The notes under the pieces: model-generated | The model's database searches: none | Told to the model about the DNA's origin: nothing | Seen by the model: the letters and a program-made list of their open reading frames with translations, nothing else | Translations under genes and position numbers: made by a program | From: Anastatus disparis | Lineage: Eukaryota > Arthropoda > Insecta > Hymenoptera > Eupelmidae | Length of the DNA stretch: 64,000 nucleotides | NCBI GenBank assembly: GCA_017163975.1 | Contig: JAFFSR010000229.1 | Coordinates: forward strand, 10,372,001-10,436,000 | Direction of reading: 5' to 3' | Shown: positions 40,601 through 55,600 of the stretch, one piece after another | Numbering within the stretch: the stretch's first letter is position 1 | Layout of the letters: each line of letters starts with the position of its first letter

Positions 40601-43600
40601 ATTGACTATATAATAAAAAATGTAAAAAACAGTATGGAAATAGAGAAGGTAACTATAATGACATCCATGACGGAACCTTTTCCATCTGTGTATGAATCAA
40701 TAACTCAAAAAATTGTAAAAGAATTTCCATCTTTCACTATCAACCCAATAGAAATGATAAAAAAAATAAGATCCAAAGGCGCAAAACCTTTCCGATACGT
40801 AAAAAGAATGCTAGTATTGCAACGGGAACGTAAGGCATTAAACATAATGCTTATAGATGCCTCCAGTCCTGATATAGCTATGAAAGAATTAATAGATAAT
40901 TATTTCCGATTGTTACTGACCTATTCAGTCAAAGGACCGAGACCTTACTGTTTAATCTTTTATGTTAATAGAAATATCACTTCTAAACTTGATATTTCCT
41001 TTACACGTATCTTTAAAATTTTATGGAAATATCATTTCTTGTACATTAAAATTATAGAAATTAATATTGAAAAATTCAATACTGAATTTAGAATTCCGAT
41101 CTTTATGAACAATGAAAACATTGTGATGCATGAATATAGCCCATTTAACGATAAATATCAATTAAATTATGTTTTTAACAATGCTACTTTGTTTGCTGAT
41201 AAATTAAGAAATTTACATAAATACCCAATAAGTTTGACATATAATTTACTATTACCTATAGTGTTGACATCGCCAGAAAACAGAAAACGGAAATGGTCCA
41301 GATTTTTTGGTCCAGCAGTTATGACAATCAATACGATTGCTAAAAAACTCAATTTTTCTATCAAATCTAGTGTTCGTCAAAATTTTAATGGAAAAGTCGA
41401 TGACTTATATCGAAGTCTTGATCTTCATCTTAATGATCTAATAGTGTTCGTATCAATCGACTCTAGTATAATAAATTCATGCCATCCCCAGGATTTACTT
41501 AACAATGTAGTTATAGTTAAACAATACGGATATTATGAAAATGAAATCCCATGGAATTTCATAATGGTCATTGGTATAATAGCAAGCATTTCTGCAATAA
41601 TTTATTGTTTACTACGCATTATTAGTATGAAGAAACAATTTTTCACTACTTTGAATTTGATAATGTTATTCTTTGGAATATCAACATATTCTATACCACG
41701 AAACGCTGTAGATAAGATTATATTTCTTTGTCTAATATCCATTTCGATAATATTTTCATCATCCTTGCTTGATTGCATGTGCGACATCACTTTAAACCAA
41801 CTCAAGTTTAAAGATGTCAACACCATGTCTGATATTGCAAATCTGGGCATTGATTTAATTACAGATGAAAGAACAAAAATTGGTTAATGACTTACGAATC
41901 CTTTGAAATAATTGAAAATATAACAACTACAGTTCCAAACACAAAAGAAGCTTGCGTATTTAGATTACTACGCGATGAAATTAATTTATGCATTAGTCAT
42001 CCAATTCTGGCATACGAAGACTTGATTTTACCAACAGAACCATATAATTAATGGATCTATAGCTCAGCCAAAACGCGTGTCAATGATGTTTTATTATGTC
42101 AGGAGTTTTAACGATTTTCTCCATATGCTGACAAATTTGGAAAATTAAAGAACATCTTTTATGAGTCTGGTATTATGGAATATTGGTATGATGATGCTTA
42201 CAGGATTCTTTTTTCTAATTCTAAAAAAGCCCGCAAGCGACTCATAACGTATCAAATCTCACGGAAGCTAATTACAGAAGCACCTCTTGTGATTGAAAAT
42301 CAAGAAGGATTTGAAAGATTTCTTTATTTTGTTGTATTGGGACTCTTAACGTCGATTGTATGTTTTATTTTTGAAATATTCTCAAAGCAATCCAAAAAAT
42401 TTAATCTTTTTTAACATATTGAAAATTTTGTAATACATACTACCGGTCCCGATGAAAATCATCTCAGATAAATATTAACCAAGTAAAGAATCTCACCTAA
42501 AAGAGCCACGAAAATTATCCATATTTGCTACGAAAAGAATTTCATCTAAATAAACCCTAGAGAAAGAATCTTAGCTACGAAAACGCCACAAATATCATCT
42601 CTTCATCAGCATATATTTTTAAGTGGTATTGTTTTTGGGACGTTTTTTTAGGTAGGATTCTTTTCGTAGCTGATACTGACGAGGGATGATTTTCGTGTCA
42701 CTTTTTAGTTAAGAATCTTTTCGTGGCAATGAAAGATAGTTTTCGTGTTGTTTCTTAGAGAGATAGTTATCAACGGGGCCGGCATTATAATGTTTTACTG
42801 TTGCAATAATTAAAATAACGATTTTATTGATATTTGCTTGATTTAAATCACATGTTCATCGGTTAAGTTAATATTATTTCTTGTATTGTGAATCTCACTA
42901 AAATTGGAAGTCAATAAATTTTTACATTAATAATATATTATTTTATTTTATTCGTAGTGCACATATTTTCTACTGATTGTATTTTTATGAACTAATTAAG
43001 CATTCTTTGAACTTTAATATTTACTGGACAAACTGTTTAACTTAACTAAAATATGTTCAATCTTCTATCCGGGTAATGCTCTTCGTTCTTGTTTTAATTT
43101 TAGCATTTATTTAAATACGAAAAATAATCTTGATCTTAACTTTATTTTTTTTATTATTTTTTTATTATTAATAATAAAAGATAGAACCTGACCTACAATT
43201 CTTTCATTGATTAATTCATGCACATATTGCAATATTTTGTCTTTAAAGTCATCATAGTCACTTTTTTGTTCCCATATAATTCAATAAAATTTTATTTTTA
43301 ACATTCAAATTTTATGAATTATTTTTATTGTCGAATCTAAATTAATTTCATACATATTAATTAATTATTTCTAATGTATATATATAAAATATTTTTCTAT
43401 CATAAGGTCTTGTTTATTAATTATTATATGTTTTAAATTCACTTTTTCTAAAATTATTGGATTGATTATATTTATATTTGTTTCTCAACATTATTTCTCG
43501 GTAACGCCTTTTCGATTGTCCAGCTTGAGTTCCTCTTTTTCTGCGTTTCTTTGGAAGATCACTATTGTTATTTTGTTGAACATCTTCCGGAGAATCATGA

Positions 43601-46600
43601 ATTTCAGCACAAACTAAAATCGTTTAGTAAAAATTGAATATTATTTCATTTATTCGATTTAAAACTATTCTTATTTTATTTTATTTATTTATAAAATTAT
43701 CTTTAACTAACCTATTTGTTTGTGAATTTCATTATCTTCTCTCTTTTTAATTTTTCTTAAATATTCAATTTCTTCTCTAAGTTCCTCATTTTTTTTAACT
43801 AATTCATCAACCTTACTTTTTAAATTTTCAATTTCGTTAGTGTAAACTCTTTGCATTTTGTATTATTATTTTATTAAACTTAACCATAAAATTTATTTTA
43901 TGTTTTAAATGTATTTCTTTTTACTTAAAACAATTGAAAAGAGTATATAAATATATCACGCTTTTTTGTAATTATAATACAAAATAAACAATATCTAATC
44001 TAATCTAATCTAATCTAATATACTATATATAAGGGAGTGTCCACATGGATACCCGTCCCGACCCCCGTACTACGTTCCGATGAGACCGCATTGGCTGATT
44101 TCGATAAAACTTCAATTATTCTCTTAAATATAGCCAATGCGGTCTCATTAGGGAGTGTCCACATGGATACCAGTCCCGACCCCCGTACTACGTTCCGATG
44201 AGACCGCATTGGCTGATTCCGATAAAACTTCAACTATTCTATTAAATATAGCCAATGCGGTCTCATTAGAATGTGCTATGAGGGCCGGGACGGGTATCCA
44301 TGTGGACGCTCCCTAAAATATGCTTACTTTCTTTCTTTCTTTTGGTTTAATTGCTAAAAATATGCGTAAATTTCATGTTACTTCGATAAAAATTAAATTA
44401 CAAATTTTTGTTAAAATTTAATGTGGCACTCATTTATAAAAAAAATTGTAAAATATAACAGATGTTATGTAAGATAAGAAAAAGGTAATATTGACTGATA
44501 TATGAACTATAGAGTTTTAGCAAATTAACTTTTTCAACCATTTCACATAAAACTAATTGTTTTAACCTTTACTTTTAGACTAAAAAAAATTATTTGCTTT
44601 GTTTGATCTTTATCAATTGTAAATAAAAGTAGTATATTAATTCAATATTACGAGTAATGCGTATTTTAATGTATATTTATTTTAAAATGTATATTTTAGA
44701 AATTTTTAAAGTACATTAATTTTATGCATGCAATATTTCATAGTTTATTGGTGGGGTAGGAATAAAATGCTTTTATATAACTAAAAATAGAATTAATCAA
44801 GATAGAGATGCCTTTAACTCATAATGGTAGTAAAAATGATAAAAATGATAAAACAAAGTATACCTCAAACATAAACTGTAACGCACATCAGATTGATTTA
44901 AGTGAAACAAGTGAAATACAATCAGTCGAAAAAAGCATACAACTCATATTTTTATTTATGAAATTACCTTATTTATATAGTTCTCATATCATGTATGATT
45001 TTTGGATAATCGATATTAACATTAATTAGTATCAAGTTGACGTTTAAATTTATTAATATATTACAATTAGGCCGTTTGTATTAGTTCTGAAAAATTAATT
45101 CACAACAAAAGTAGATAAATGATGCTTGGATAAAATTTTGACGCAACTATTATTAATTTTATTATATCAATAGATTTACAATTTAAAAAATTTTTTAAAT
45201 ATTCCGATTTTTTATTTAACCTTTTAAGGACGTAAGGGCTTAAGTATAATAATATTGAATATAATAATCATTAACACATTTTTAATTGAAGTGGATTTTT
45301 ATTTAAATTGTACAAAATATAATAATTTTTCCTAATCGACGATCGCATCCACAAAATCATTGTTAAAATTCTAACCATCGTCTTCGTCCATAAAATAAAA
45401 ATATACACAATTTTGATACATGTCATATATATTATTAGTATTTTATTTAATCAATTACATGTGACACTTTTGAAAGCCAAGAAGGATCATTAATAAAATT
45501 TTTTATAAAATTTTCAAAATCAGGATTAGACATATACATGCAAATTTTTATAATTAGAGCCAATGGAAATTCAGCAGGAATCTTAGTTGGTAACAATTGT
45601 GCCCCTTTAGATATTAATTCATATCTTTTTTTTCCGTCCAAATAGTTAAGATATAAAAATTCACCATAGTAAGGATATGCTTTTCGGTAAAATCCTGTAT
45701 CAAAAAACATCGCAGCATCCTCACTTTCAACACATTCAACTAATGCATTTATGAAGTATTTTTGATTTTTACCAAGTAAATTCAATATATAGGTAGTTGT
45801 TATATTGTCACTAATTGTAGTCCTTTGCATAGCGTCTAATTCCTCTTCATAAGTTAAATAAAACGACCAATTTTTTTTATTGCTCACTATCAACTGTTGC
45901 ATGGGATCAGGATTTACTTTCAAATTATCGAGTTTCCTTCTGATTACCAATTCTTTTATCATTATTTTTGTTGCGTTCAAACATTTATTAACAAGTTCAT
46001 AGTCACCAATTTGCATACCATTTTCAATGGCTTCATTAAAAAGCTGAATGAATTGCCAACTTGAATTATTGATCCATTTCAAATAATCCCCTTTATCCAG
46101 AATAGAGATGAGTTCATTTTCATCAATCATATCTAGAGGTAATCTATTAGTTCCATCTCTCAATCCAAAACGAGCTCCTCTAGATATAAGAGTTATTACA
46201 ATTCTATAATTATGCGATGCCAATGCTTGTGTAAGAGGAGTTCTATAATCAGGTACGTGCTCATTCGGATTTGCTCCGTATTCGAGTAGGAGTTCCGTTA
46301 TTGTTGGATCATCCAATTTTGAAGCTGCTGCATAAGTTATCAAAGGAATTATATGAACCTTCAAGGGCCACTGTATTACATCCGAATCAAATGGCATATT
46401 TTCCTTGGCGTCAGCACCGTATGATAATAATAATTTCACCGACTCCTCCAGACCTTTAATAACTGCTATGTAAAGTGCAGATCGCAAATTTTTGTCAGGT
46501 AAAATTATGTTACATCCATGTTCTATTAATACTCTAGCCGCGGCTTCATCTTTACAATATAAGGCTAGGTGAAGTGGAGGATATGAATTACCATCCGGTG

Positions 46601-49600
46601 CATTTGAATCAATTCCCTTTTTTAATAATACCTTAATTAACATTATTCGTTGTTCGCCTATAAAAATATGATGAATGTTAATAGAATATTCATTTATAAT
46701 TCGTGAAAATAATTTTAGACTGTATTTTTATAAAAAATTTAATGAATGAAAAAATAATTTTAACAGCTCTAAACTTAAACAGCTCGAGTAATATAAAAGG
46801 ATAGTTTCAAGTACTTCCCTTTTAATATCCCTTTTTTCGAGCCCAGAATATAATTTTTATTTTTTACATACGTGATTTAAACAAACAAATACAAAAGAAA
46901 ACACTTATGACATTAAATTAATTTGAACAAAAATAAAAGTGTCAGTAAAATTTTGACAAGTTAAAAGACTAGCCGTAAAATAATTATTTCAATATGACGA
47001 ATACAAGATAAAAAATTGATCATCATTTACTGAACCTCGAATCACTTATTCACTTAGCTATATTTCATTATCACGATTATTGAACGTATTTAAAATTTTC
47101 TATCAGTGATTTGTACTAATGCATTGCATAATCATTTAGATGAAAATTATAATCTTTTATCAAAAAAATTTAATTAATTTTAAATTTAGACTTTACCTGG
47201 CCTAAGAAATGTCAAAGTGTAATGAAGAAGATTTTGATAAATAAAATTTAACTTGTTAATATCTTCTCCATCCTGTAATAAAGACACTATCTTTTGAATA
47301 TTTATACAGCTCGCCGCTTGGAACATCGGAGGAAGAAAATCGAATATTTTACTACAGCCTATATCTGGTTTATATTTAAGAATATAAGAAACTGTAACAT
47401 ATTTATGCTTATTGTATGCAATTGATAAAGGTGTATCTCCATCATCGTCTTCAATGTTAATATCAGCGCCAAAATCTAACAATAATTTGACATATTTTTC
47501 TTTGAAATTTTCCTTTAAAATACAGTGTAAAACTGTCGATCCCTCGTGATTTTTTAAATTAACGTCAGCACCATTCCTCATTAAAAATTTTATTAATTTT
47601 CTTGATGCTTTATGCTTGCAGGCTGTATATAATGGAGTTTCATTTGCACCGTTTATAGCATTGGGATCAGAGCCTTGCTTTATTAATAAAAAACGAACTA
47701 GCTTATAATTATTTGCTCTGACTACTCGGTGTAAATAAGTTTCTCCTATCGTGTTCAGTGCATTGATATCTCCACCATTTAATACACTTTCAATTATTAA
47801 TTCTTTATATCTCTTCCACTCTCTTTTCATCTCTTATCTTTGAATAAAGGTCAAAATAATTTAGATTGCTAGTAGATCTGTAAAAAGAACATACATGTTA
47901 ATTATCTATTAAAAGTTGCTTATGATTATGAAAATTTAAATCTACAATCGCTTCTTGTTGCTTACGATTCCGGAGCAGATAAATTCAATAATAAGTTAGT
48001 CAAACTTATTTTAATATATTTTTTCCCAAAAATAAATAGGATTTCTTAGTAAAAAATACAGTGTGTACGGCACTAACTAAACTTTTTCACAACATAAACA
48101 GGAAATGGCTTAATTTTTGTTTAGTCTAACTTTCTCATCAATTATATAGATACATAAATACACACTTTAATTGGAATCTAATAACGTAATTTCTATGTAA
48201 ATTTCTGAATTAATGTTAATTAATATAATATAAAAATATTATTTGATTAAAACAATGATAAAAGAGTTATCACTTTATCACAGAATTTAATAAAAATAAG
48301 TCAGAAATTTAAAATTACACAACACTTTCGAGAACGATCCAAACGAACCAGCAATGGTATGAGCATTGGTATACTCGAAGCTTTGAATATGTCAACAACG
48401 ATGTTTACTATGATATGTTGAGCATTAATAAAGTCAACGATTTTCATACTTTCGTAACAACATGATACCTTTGAATGAACTAAATACAATTTTTATTTAA
48501 TTTTATTATGTTAGAAAAATTGTCATGCTATATTTTCAATGTTGAATAAATAATTTGAGATAATCTAAAATTAAGTAATTTATAAAAAAATATTATTAAG
48601 CTACATTTGTAAACAAAATCTTTAATTTTGATAAGTTGCAAATATTTATTTTTAAAAAATTTAAAATAATAATTTAGCATTTTTCTTAAATTGCAATTAA
48701 ATATTTCCCAATTTAAAAATTTTTCAACAAACAGATAACTGAGAATATTAATTTGCTCTTTATTTTATTTATTATTAGATTATACAATTATAAATGATAA
48801 GAAATATTACAAAAAAGTTTCAAAATTTTTAAATCAAAGAGAAATTCTAATAAGCAAAAAATATCTGAAATCATAAAAATTTGGCAAAATATAATTTTTT
48901 CTGTTTATGAAAACAATTAATTACTTTTTATCAAATAATCTTATTACTTTAATTATAATTAACTTTTATCTAAAAATTATGAAAAAAATAAGGAACAATG
49001 CGAAAAAGACAAGGTAAAAGTAATAAAAAATAATTTTTTTTTTAAAAGTCTGTTATTTACGAAAGGAACGCTTCACAATACTGGTATTATTGCGACATTA
49101 AAATTAAATTTACAATTGATTCATCGTAGTGTATAATTATTTACATGAATTCGATTTGACTTAGTCACAATAATACAACGACTTTTGCTTTTGTATTGCT
49201 CTCATACAAAAATAAAAAAAAACAATGACATTATTTCATATTAATATACGCACATGGATATATTTACATATTATCAGACTTTACTGATAAATAAAATTTG
49301 AATGATCACCTAAAATCGATGCATCAAAAAGATTATTCAATATTGTTTTAAAAATTCTCAAAATTTTTGGCATACACTTCGATCCATCGTTACATTATTA
49401 TTATTGCTCACACTGATAAACCTTTAAGAGACACAGGCAATATTATTAGATTTAAGTGTCTTTATTACGTTTAAGAACGAAACTGTCTTTCATGTAAAGA
49501 AATACAACCTACTCACTTCTGTAAAAGCGCATAGCTCTTACAGTCAAAGAAGCGGAACTTGTTAATACTGCGACACACCGAAATCGAAAAAAATATGCCG

Positions 49601-52600
49601 AAAAATCGCTATGCTTTTCCGTAAGAGCTGTGAGCTACGAGCTCTTAAAAAAAGAACTTGCACCTCTAAAGCTAAGTCAGCCTACACATTGCATTCAAGA
49701 CTGCGGCGATCATATAAAAGCATGCTACAAATAAAAATCTGGACTTCGGCTAAGCAGAATCCCGGTCATTTCAACGCAATTCATATCTAAGGCATACATC
49801 AAAGGTGGTCTATTATCATGATCCATTGCGTTGATATCCGCTCCTTCAACAATTAATAATCTAGCCAATTCAACGTCACGACTCATCACTGCTAAATGCA
49901 ACGGCGTCCTACCCATGTCGTCTTGTACATTAACGTCAGCACCTCTGTCCAACAAAAATCGTACTGCCTGGATGTAGCCCAAACTTATTGCTTTGTATAA
50001 AATTGTTTCGTCGCTATAATTCCTCGCGTTGATGCTTACGCCTCTGCCTAATAAACGGGTTATCAGTCCTATGAAATCTCCCTTTCTACAATAGTATACT
50101 GCCAGCTGATCACGTAGACATAAACGCGGTGCATTTGCCATTGTTTAGCGTTATGAAAAATCCTGAAATATTATAAGAATTTTTAACATTCAAAGTTTAT
50201 CGTCAGTGTTTATTAATGACATGCTTTCAGTTACTTTTCAGTAATCACAAAATTTTTAAAGTCAAAAAAGTAATGAAACCACAAGTATTACAATTAAAAA
50301 AAAAACGATCGTTATTCTTCATTCTAACTTACCTATAGATTAACGATCCAAACTCAGTCTCGATATAAAGTCACAGCTACTTTTTTTCATCGACCGTTCC
50401 TTTTCTTTTCATTCACGTACGTAAAGGCTTTGATTTTTATTATGCCGTTGAAATTAAAATCCCAACTGATTTTTTATATATTTAAATATAAAATATAATT
50501 CATATACACTACACAACTTATTATAAAACTGTCTGTCTATCTTATTTACACCGCCTATCTTGGCTTCGTCCTCGTGTTTGTCTTCGAACGGCCTGAAATA
50601 AACTAAATTTAAGGCATAACGCGCTACACTTTGAACGTATATTTTTCATGTATATGTATGAATATGGGTTTCGATATTACAATAATTTACTCATAATAAA
50701 TAAACTTAATGTATTATATAGAATACACGTGAGAATCAAAAAGCACATTGAATATTTTAAATATAACGTATTTCTTTTGTAATTTTCAAAGTTTTTGTTA
50801 CTGTGGTATAAATTATAAATTATTAAACAAAGCAATATTCGTGATCACAAATCATCAAAAATCTGTTCGAACAAATGTAAAATTTTTGTTTTAAGATAGT
50901 TTTGGTTGAGCAGAAAAGAGAGTAAAGCAAATCAGTTTACTTAGGTTTCTCCGGGTTTCCCTGTGCATACACACGCACGCGTAAATAATGTGGTACTGCT
51001 AGATTTTAAAAGTAGTAAACGATTCAATGATTATTATAGAATTAATGTTAATATTTTCATTAATTTAAAAGAAATGATAATCTCTTCTTTAATTATTTAC
51101 GCGAATTCGATTTTGTCACAATAATACAAAGACGTTTGCTTTTGTATTACTTAGATAAAAAAAAAAAAATATTATTTTATATTAATATACGCACATAACA
51201 TAATTACATGTAATCAGATTCTAAAATACAATCACAATTATCATCTAATGTCGACACATTAAAAGATTATTTAATGTTCTTTTAAAAATCTCAAAATTTT
51301 CGGCATACACCTTGACTTATCATTACGTTATTATCATGATTTGCATTACCAATTTAAAGTTATTTATTTCTATCGCTGAAAACAGAGATGGTTTAGTCTC
51401 TTTACCTAATGCATTGATGTACATTATTTTTCTATATTTGTGGGAAGCAAGTAAAGTGCAAAGTGTAATATACAAAGTGATGTTGTGACTATAGTTAGGT
51501 GTCGTACCAGGGCATGATAGAGCTGGATCATAATCACTTCTTTTCTGACATGTTTTATTTTATTTTATTTTAGATCACATTTTAGATTATTCAATTTTTA
51601 ATTATTTAATAAAAACACTCCAGTGGGATTGATTATACTCCTGCTTGACAAAAAAAGAAGTAACATTCCAAATTTTATAGAATAAATCCCACACTGAGAA
51701 AAAAATTTCATCAGATCAACTGAAATGTTATTGATTTAACAGATCTGCTGTTAATCTGACTGAATTTTTTTGATCTAACAGAATCTGTGCAGTTAAAATA
51801 GCCCAATTACGATCGTGCTGCCAATTCAACACCACGGCTGTTGATATAATTGAATAACAGTTAATATAAAAAAACATAAGTCAAAATAAAAGTATGACTT
51901 ACATTTCAACAAAATTTTATGAATTAAATCAATAAAATGTGCATGCTCAAATTAACTGATGAATTATTTCAATACAAATTTTTAAATTTAATTATATCAA
52001 CAGCACGGCTGTTGATATAATTGAATAACAGTTAAAATAAAAAGAACGTAAGTCAAAATAAAAGTGTGACTTACATTTCAACAAAATTTTATAAATTGAA
52101 CCAATAATACGCACATGCTTAAATTAACTGATGAATTATTTCAATACAAATGTTTCAATTCAATTATATCAACAGCCCTACTGTTGATATAATTGAATAA
52201 CAGTTAACATAAAAAACATTAGTCAAAATAAAATATTTGTCATTTATTTCGTTGATATTTTATAAAGATTTTTATGTTATTCACTAAGTATTTTGAAATC
52301 TCCCGCTTTTCAATACAGTTACGTTTCGATAGTATAATAATAGATGGCGTATTTCTTGTAACCCGCAAGTGGTAAGACTGTACGTCAGTTAGTATATAAG
52401 ACCCAATGAATTTATCCGCTGTATATATAAATGCGATGCGATGCGTATAGTTAGCGAGCGATGTTAGATTATATTTGTAAATATCAATAGTGTAATGTAT
52501 AAAATATTTAATAGAATGTTAAAAAATTTCACTTAAGAAACGAATAATGATCATGGTTATAATATAAATTATGTGTTAATATCTGGAATTCGGGAACTAT

Positions 52601-55600
52601 GTGAGCTGTGAGCTTCAATTAAATGAAAAAGTTTTTATCATCTTGAAAACTTTTATATGTTTGATACAATGAAATGTAACAGCTACTTTAACTTACTTTG
52701 CTGTTAAATTAAAGTAATTTTAAATTGAATCAATATTACGGTTCCATCAAATTAACAGAACTCGTCTGTTAAATGAATAGAATATTTCATGGTGATATAT
52801 TAACAGAAAAATTCAGTTGATACAATCATATTTTTTTCTTAGTGCATATATAAAAAGAGATATTTTCAATTTATGTTCTCGAAGGCCGTATTCGCATCAG
52901 TATCTAAAAGGCATGCTCAATTGGTATTGGCATCGGATATATCTCTCGCGTCCTGCTCGACTCTATACAAGATTTATATGTCTTCCTGAGACATATTGAC
53001 ACTTAATATGTCTCAGGAGAAATCAATATGGCATCACGGATCCTATTATGTTTCGTTCAATATGTCAAAGAGCAATTATATTGAACGTAGGTTGGTGAAA
53101 AAAATGACTCGCGCTTCGACAGCAGCTATGCTCATTGAAAAAAAAGTTGTACAAGTAACATGAAGTTCTTTCTATTATAGTAAGCAAGCACTCTGCCATA
53201 AGAGTCGCTAAATTTTACACTTTGTTTTAAAGAAAAAACCTTTTTCCGTGCCATTAATAAAAAACGAGCTAGCTTGTAATTATTTGCTCTGACTACTCGA
53301 TGTAAAAAAGTTTCTCTTTTTGCGTTCAGTGCATTGATATCTCTACCATTTGATACACTTTCAATTATTAATTTTTTATATCTCCTCCACTTTCCTTTCA
53401 TTTCTTACCTTTAAATAAAGGTCAAAATAATTTATATTGCTAGTAAATCTGTTAAAAAAACATACGTGTTAATTATCTATTAAAAGTTGGTTATGATTGT
53501 GAAAATTTGAATCTAAAATCGTCTATTGTTGCTTACGATTCTGGAGCAGATAAATTCAATAATAAGTTATTCAAACTTATTTTAATATATTTTTTCCCAA
53601 AAATAAATAGGATTTCTTAGTAAATAATACAGTGTGTACGGCACTAACTAAACTTTTTCACAATATAAGCAGGAAATGACTTAATTTTGGTTTAGTCTAA
53701 CTTTCTCATCAATTACATAGATACATAAATACATACTTCAATTGGAATCTAATAACGTAATTCCTATGTTAATTTCTGAATGAATGTTAATTAATATAAT
53801 ATAAAAATATTATTTGATTAAAATAATGATAAAAGAATTATCACTTTATCACAGAATTTAATAAAAATAAGTCAGAAATTTCAAATTACACAATTCTTTC
53901 GAGAACGATCCGAGGTATAAGCATTGGTATACTCGAAGCTTTGAAAATTTCAACAACGATGTTTACTATGATATGTTTAGCATTAATAAAATCATCGTTT
54001 TTCATACTTTCGTAATGACATGATACCTCTGAATGAACTAAATACAGTTTTTGCTTGATTTTATTATGTTTGAAAAATTTTAATGCTATATTTTCAATGT
54101 TTAATAAATAATTTGAGATAATCTAAAATTAAGTAATTTATGAAAAAATATTATTAAGCTACATTTGTGAACAAAATCCTTAATTTTGATAAGTTGAAAA
54201 TGTTTATTTTTAAAAAATTTAAAATAATAATTTAGCATTTTTCTTAAATTGCAATTAAATATTTCCCAATTTAAAAATTTTTTAACAAATAGATAACTGA
54301 GAATATTATTTTGCTCTTTATTTTATTTATTTATTATCGATTATTAGATTATACAATTATAAATTATAAGAAATATGACAAAAAAGGTTAAAAAATTTTT
54401 AAAAGAGAAATTTTAATAAGCAAAAAATATTTGAAATTTGAAAAATTTGGTGGAATATAATATTTTCTGTTCATGAAAACAATTTATTACTTTTTATCAA
54501 ATAATCTTATTACATCATCTTTTATATAAAAATTATGAAGAAAATAAGGAACAATGTAAAAGAGACAAGGTAAAAGTAATAAAAAATAATTTTTTGTTAA
54601 AAGTCTGTTATTTACGAAAGGGACGCTTCACAATACTGGTATTATTGCGACATTAAAATTAAATTTACAATTGATTCATCGTAGTGTATAATTATTTACA
54701 TGAATTCGATTTAGTTACAATAATACAACGAATTTTGCTTTTGTATTACTCAGATACAAAAAAAACAATGACATTATTTCATATTAATATACACACATGA
54801 TATATTTGCATATTATCAGACTTTACTGATAAATAAAATTTGAATGATCACCTAAAATCGATGCATCAAAAAGATTATTCAATATTGTTTTAAAAATTCT
54901 CAAAATTTTTGGCATACACCTCGATCTATCATTACATTATTATTATTGCTCACACTGATAGACCTTTAAAAGACACAGGCAATATTATTAGATTCAAGCG
55001 TCGTTATTACGTTTAAGAACGACACATAGCTCTTACAGTCAAAGAGGCGGAACTTGTTAATACTGACACACCAAAATCGAAAAAAATATGTCGAAAAATC
55101 GCTACGCTCTTCCGTAAGTGCTGTGAGCTTTTGCGTTGAAGCTACGAGCTCTTAAATAAAGAACTTGCACCTCTTAAGCTAAGTCAGCTTAAAAATTGCA
55201 TTTAAGACTACGGCAATTGTAAGACATCATGCAACAAATAAAAATCTGGACTTCGGCCAAGCAGAATTGCGGTCATTTCAACGCAATTCATATCTAAGGC
55301 ATACATCAAAGGTGGTCTATTACCATGATCCATTGCGTTGATGTCCGCTCCTTCATAAATTAATAATCCAGCCAATTCAACGTTACCAGTCATCACTGCT
55401 AAATGCAACGGCGTCCTACCCATGATGTCTTGTACATTAACGTTAGCACCTCTGTCCAACAAAAATCGCACTGCCTCGATGTAGACCATACTTATTGCTT
55501 TGTATAAAAACGTTTCCTTTCTAAAATTCCTCGCGTTGATGCTTACGCCTCTGTCTAATAAACGGTTTATCAGTTGTATGAATTTTCCCCGTTTACAATA

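Larger units (their letters stand above)
47682..51090. repeat. Segmental duplication, copy A
   Basis: About 3.4 kb, collinear with 53253-56608 and by eye ~90% identical. Includes the 5' part of an ankyrin exon, ~1.9 kb of intergenic DNA, the short ankyrin gene and its upstream region. Starts at ATTAATAAAAAACGA and ends near AATGATAATCTCTTC. Confidence 0.9.

Noticed and set aside
43992..44020. Telomere-type repeat (TTAGA resembling TTAGG)
   Set aside because: Only about five units beside a MITE; an ordinary microsatellite is simpler.
44808..45029. Plus-strand 73-codon ORF
   Set aside because: Low-complexity start, no convincing splice sites and no recognisable product.
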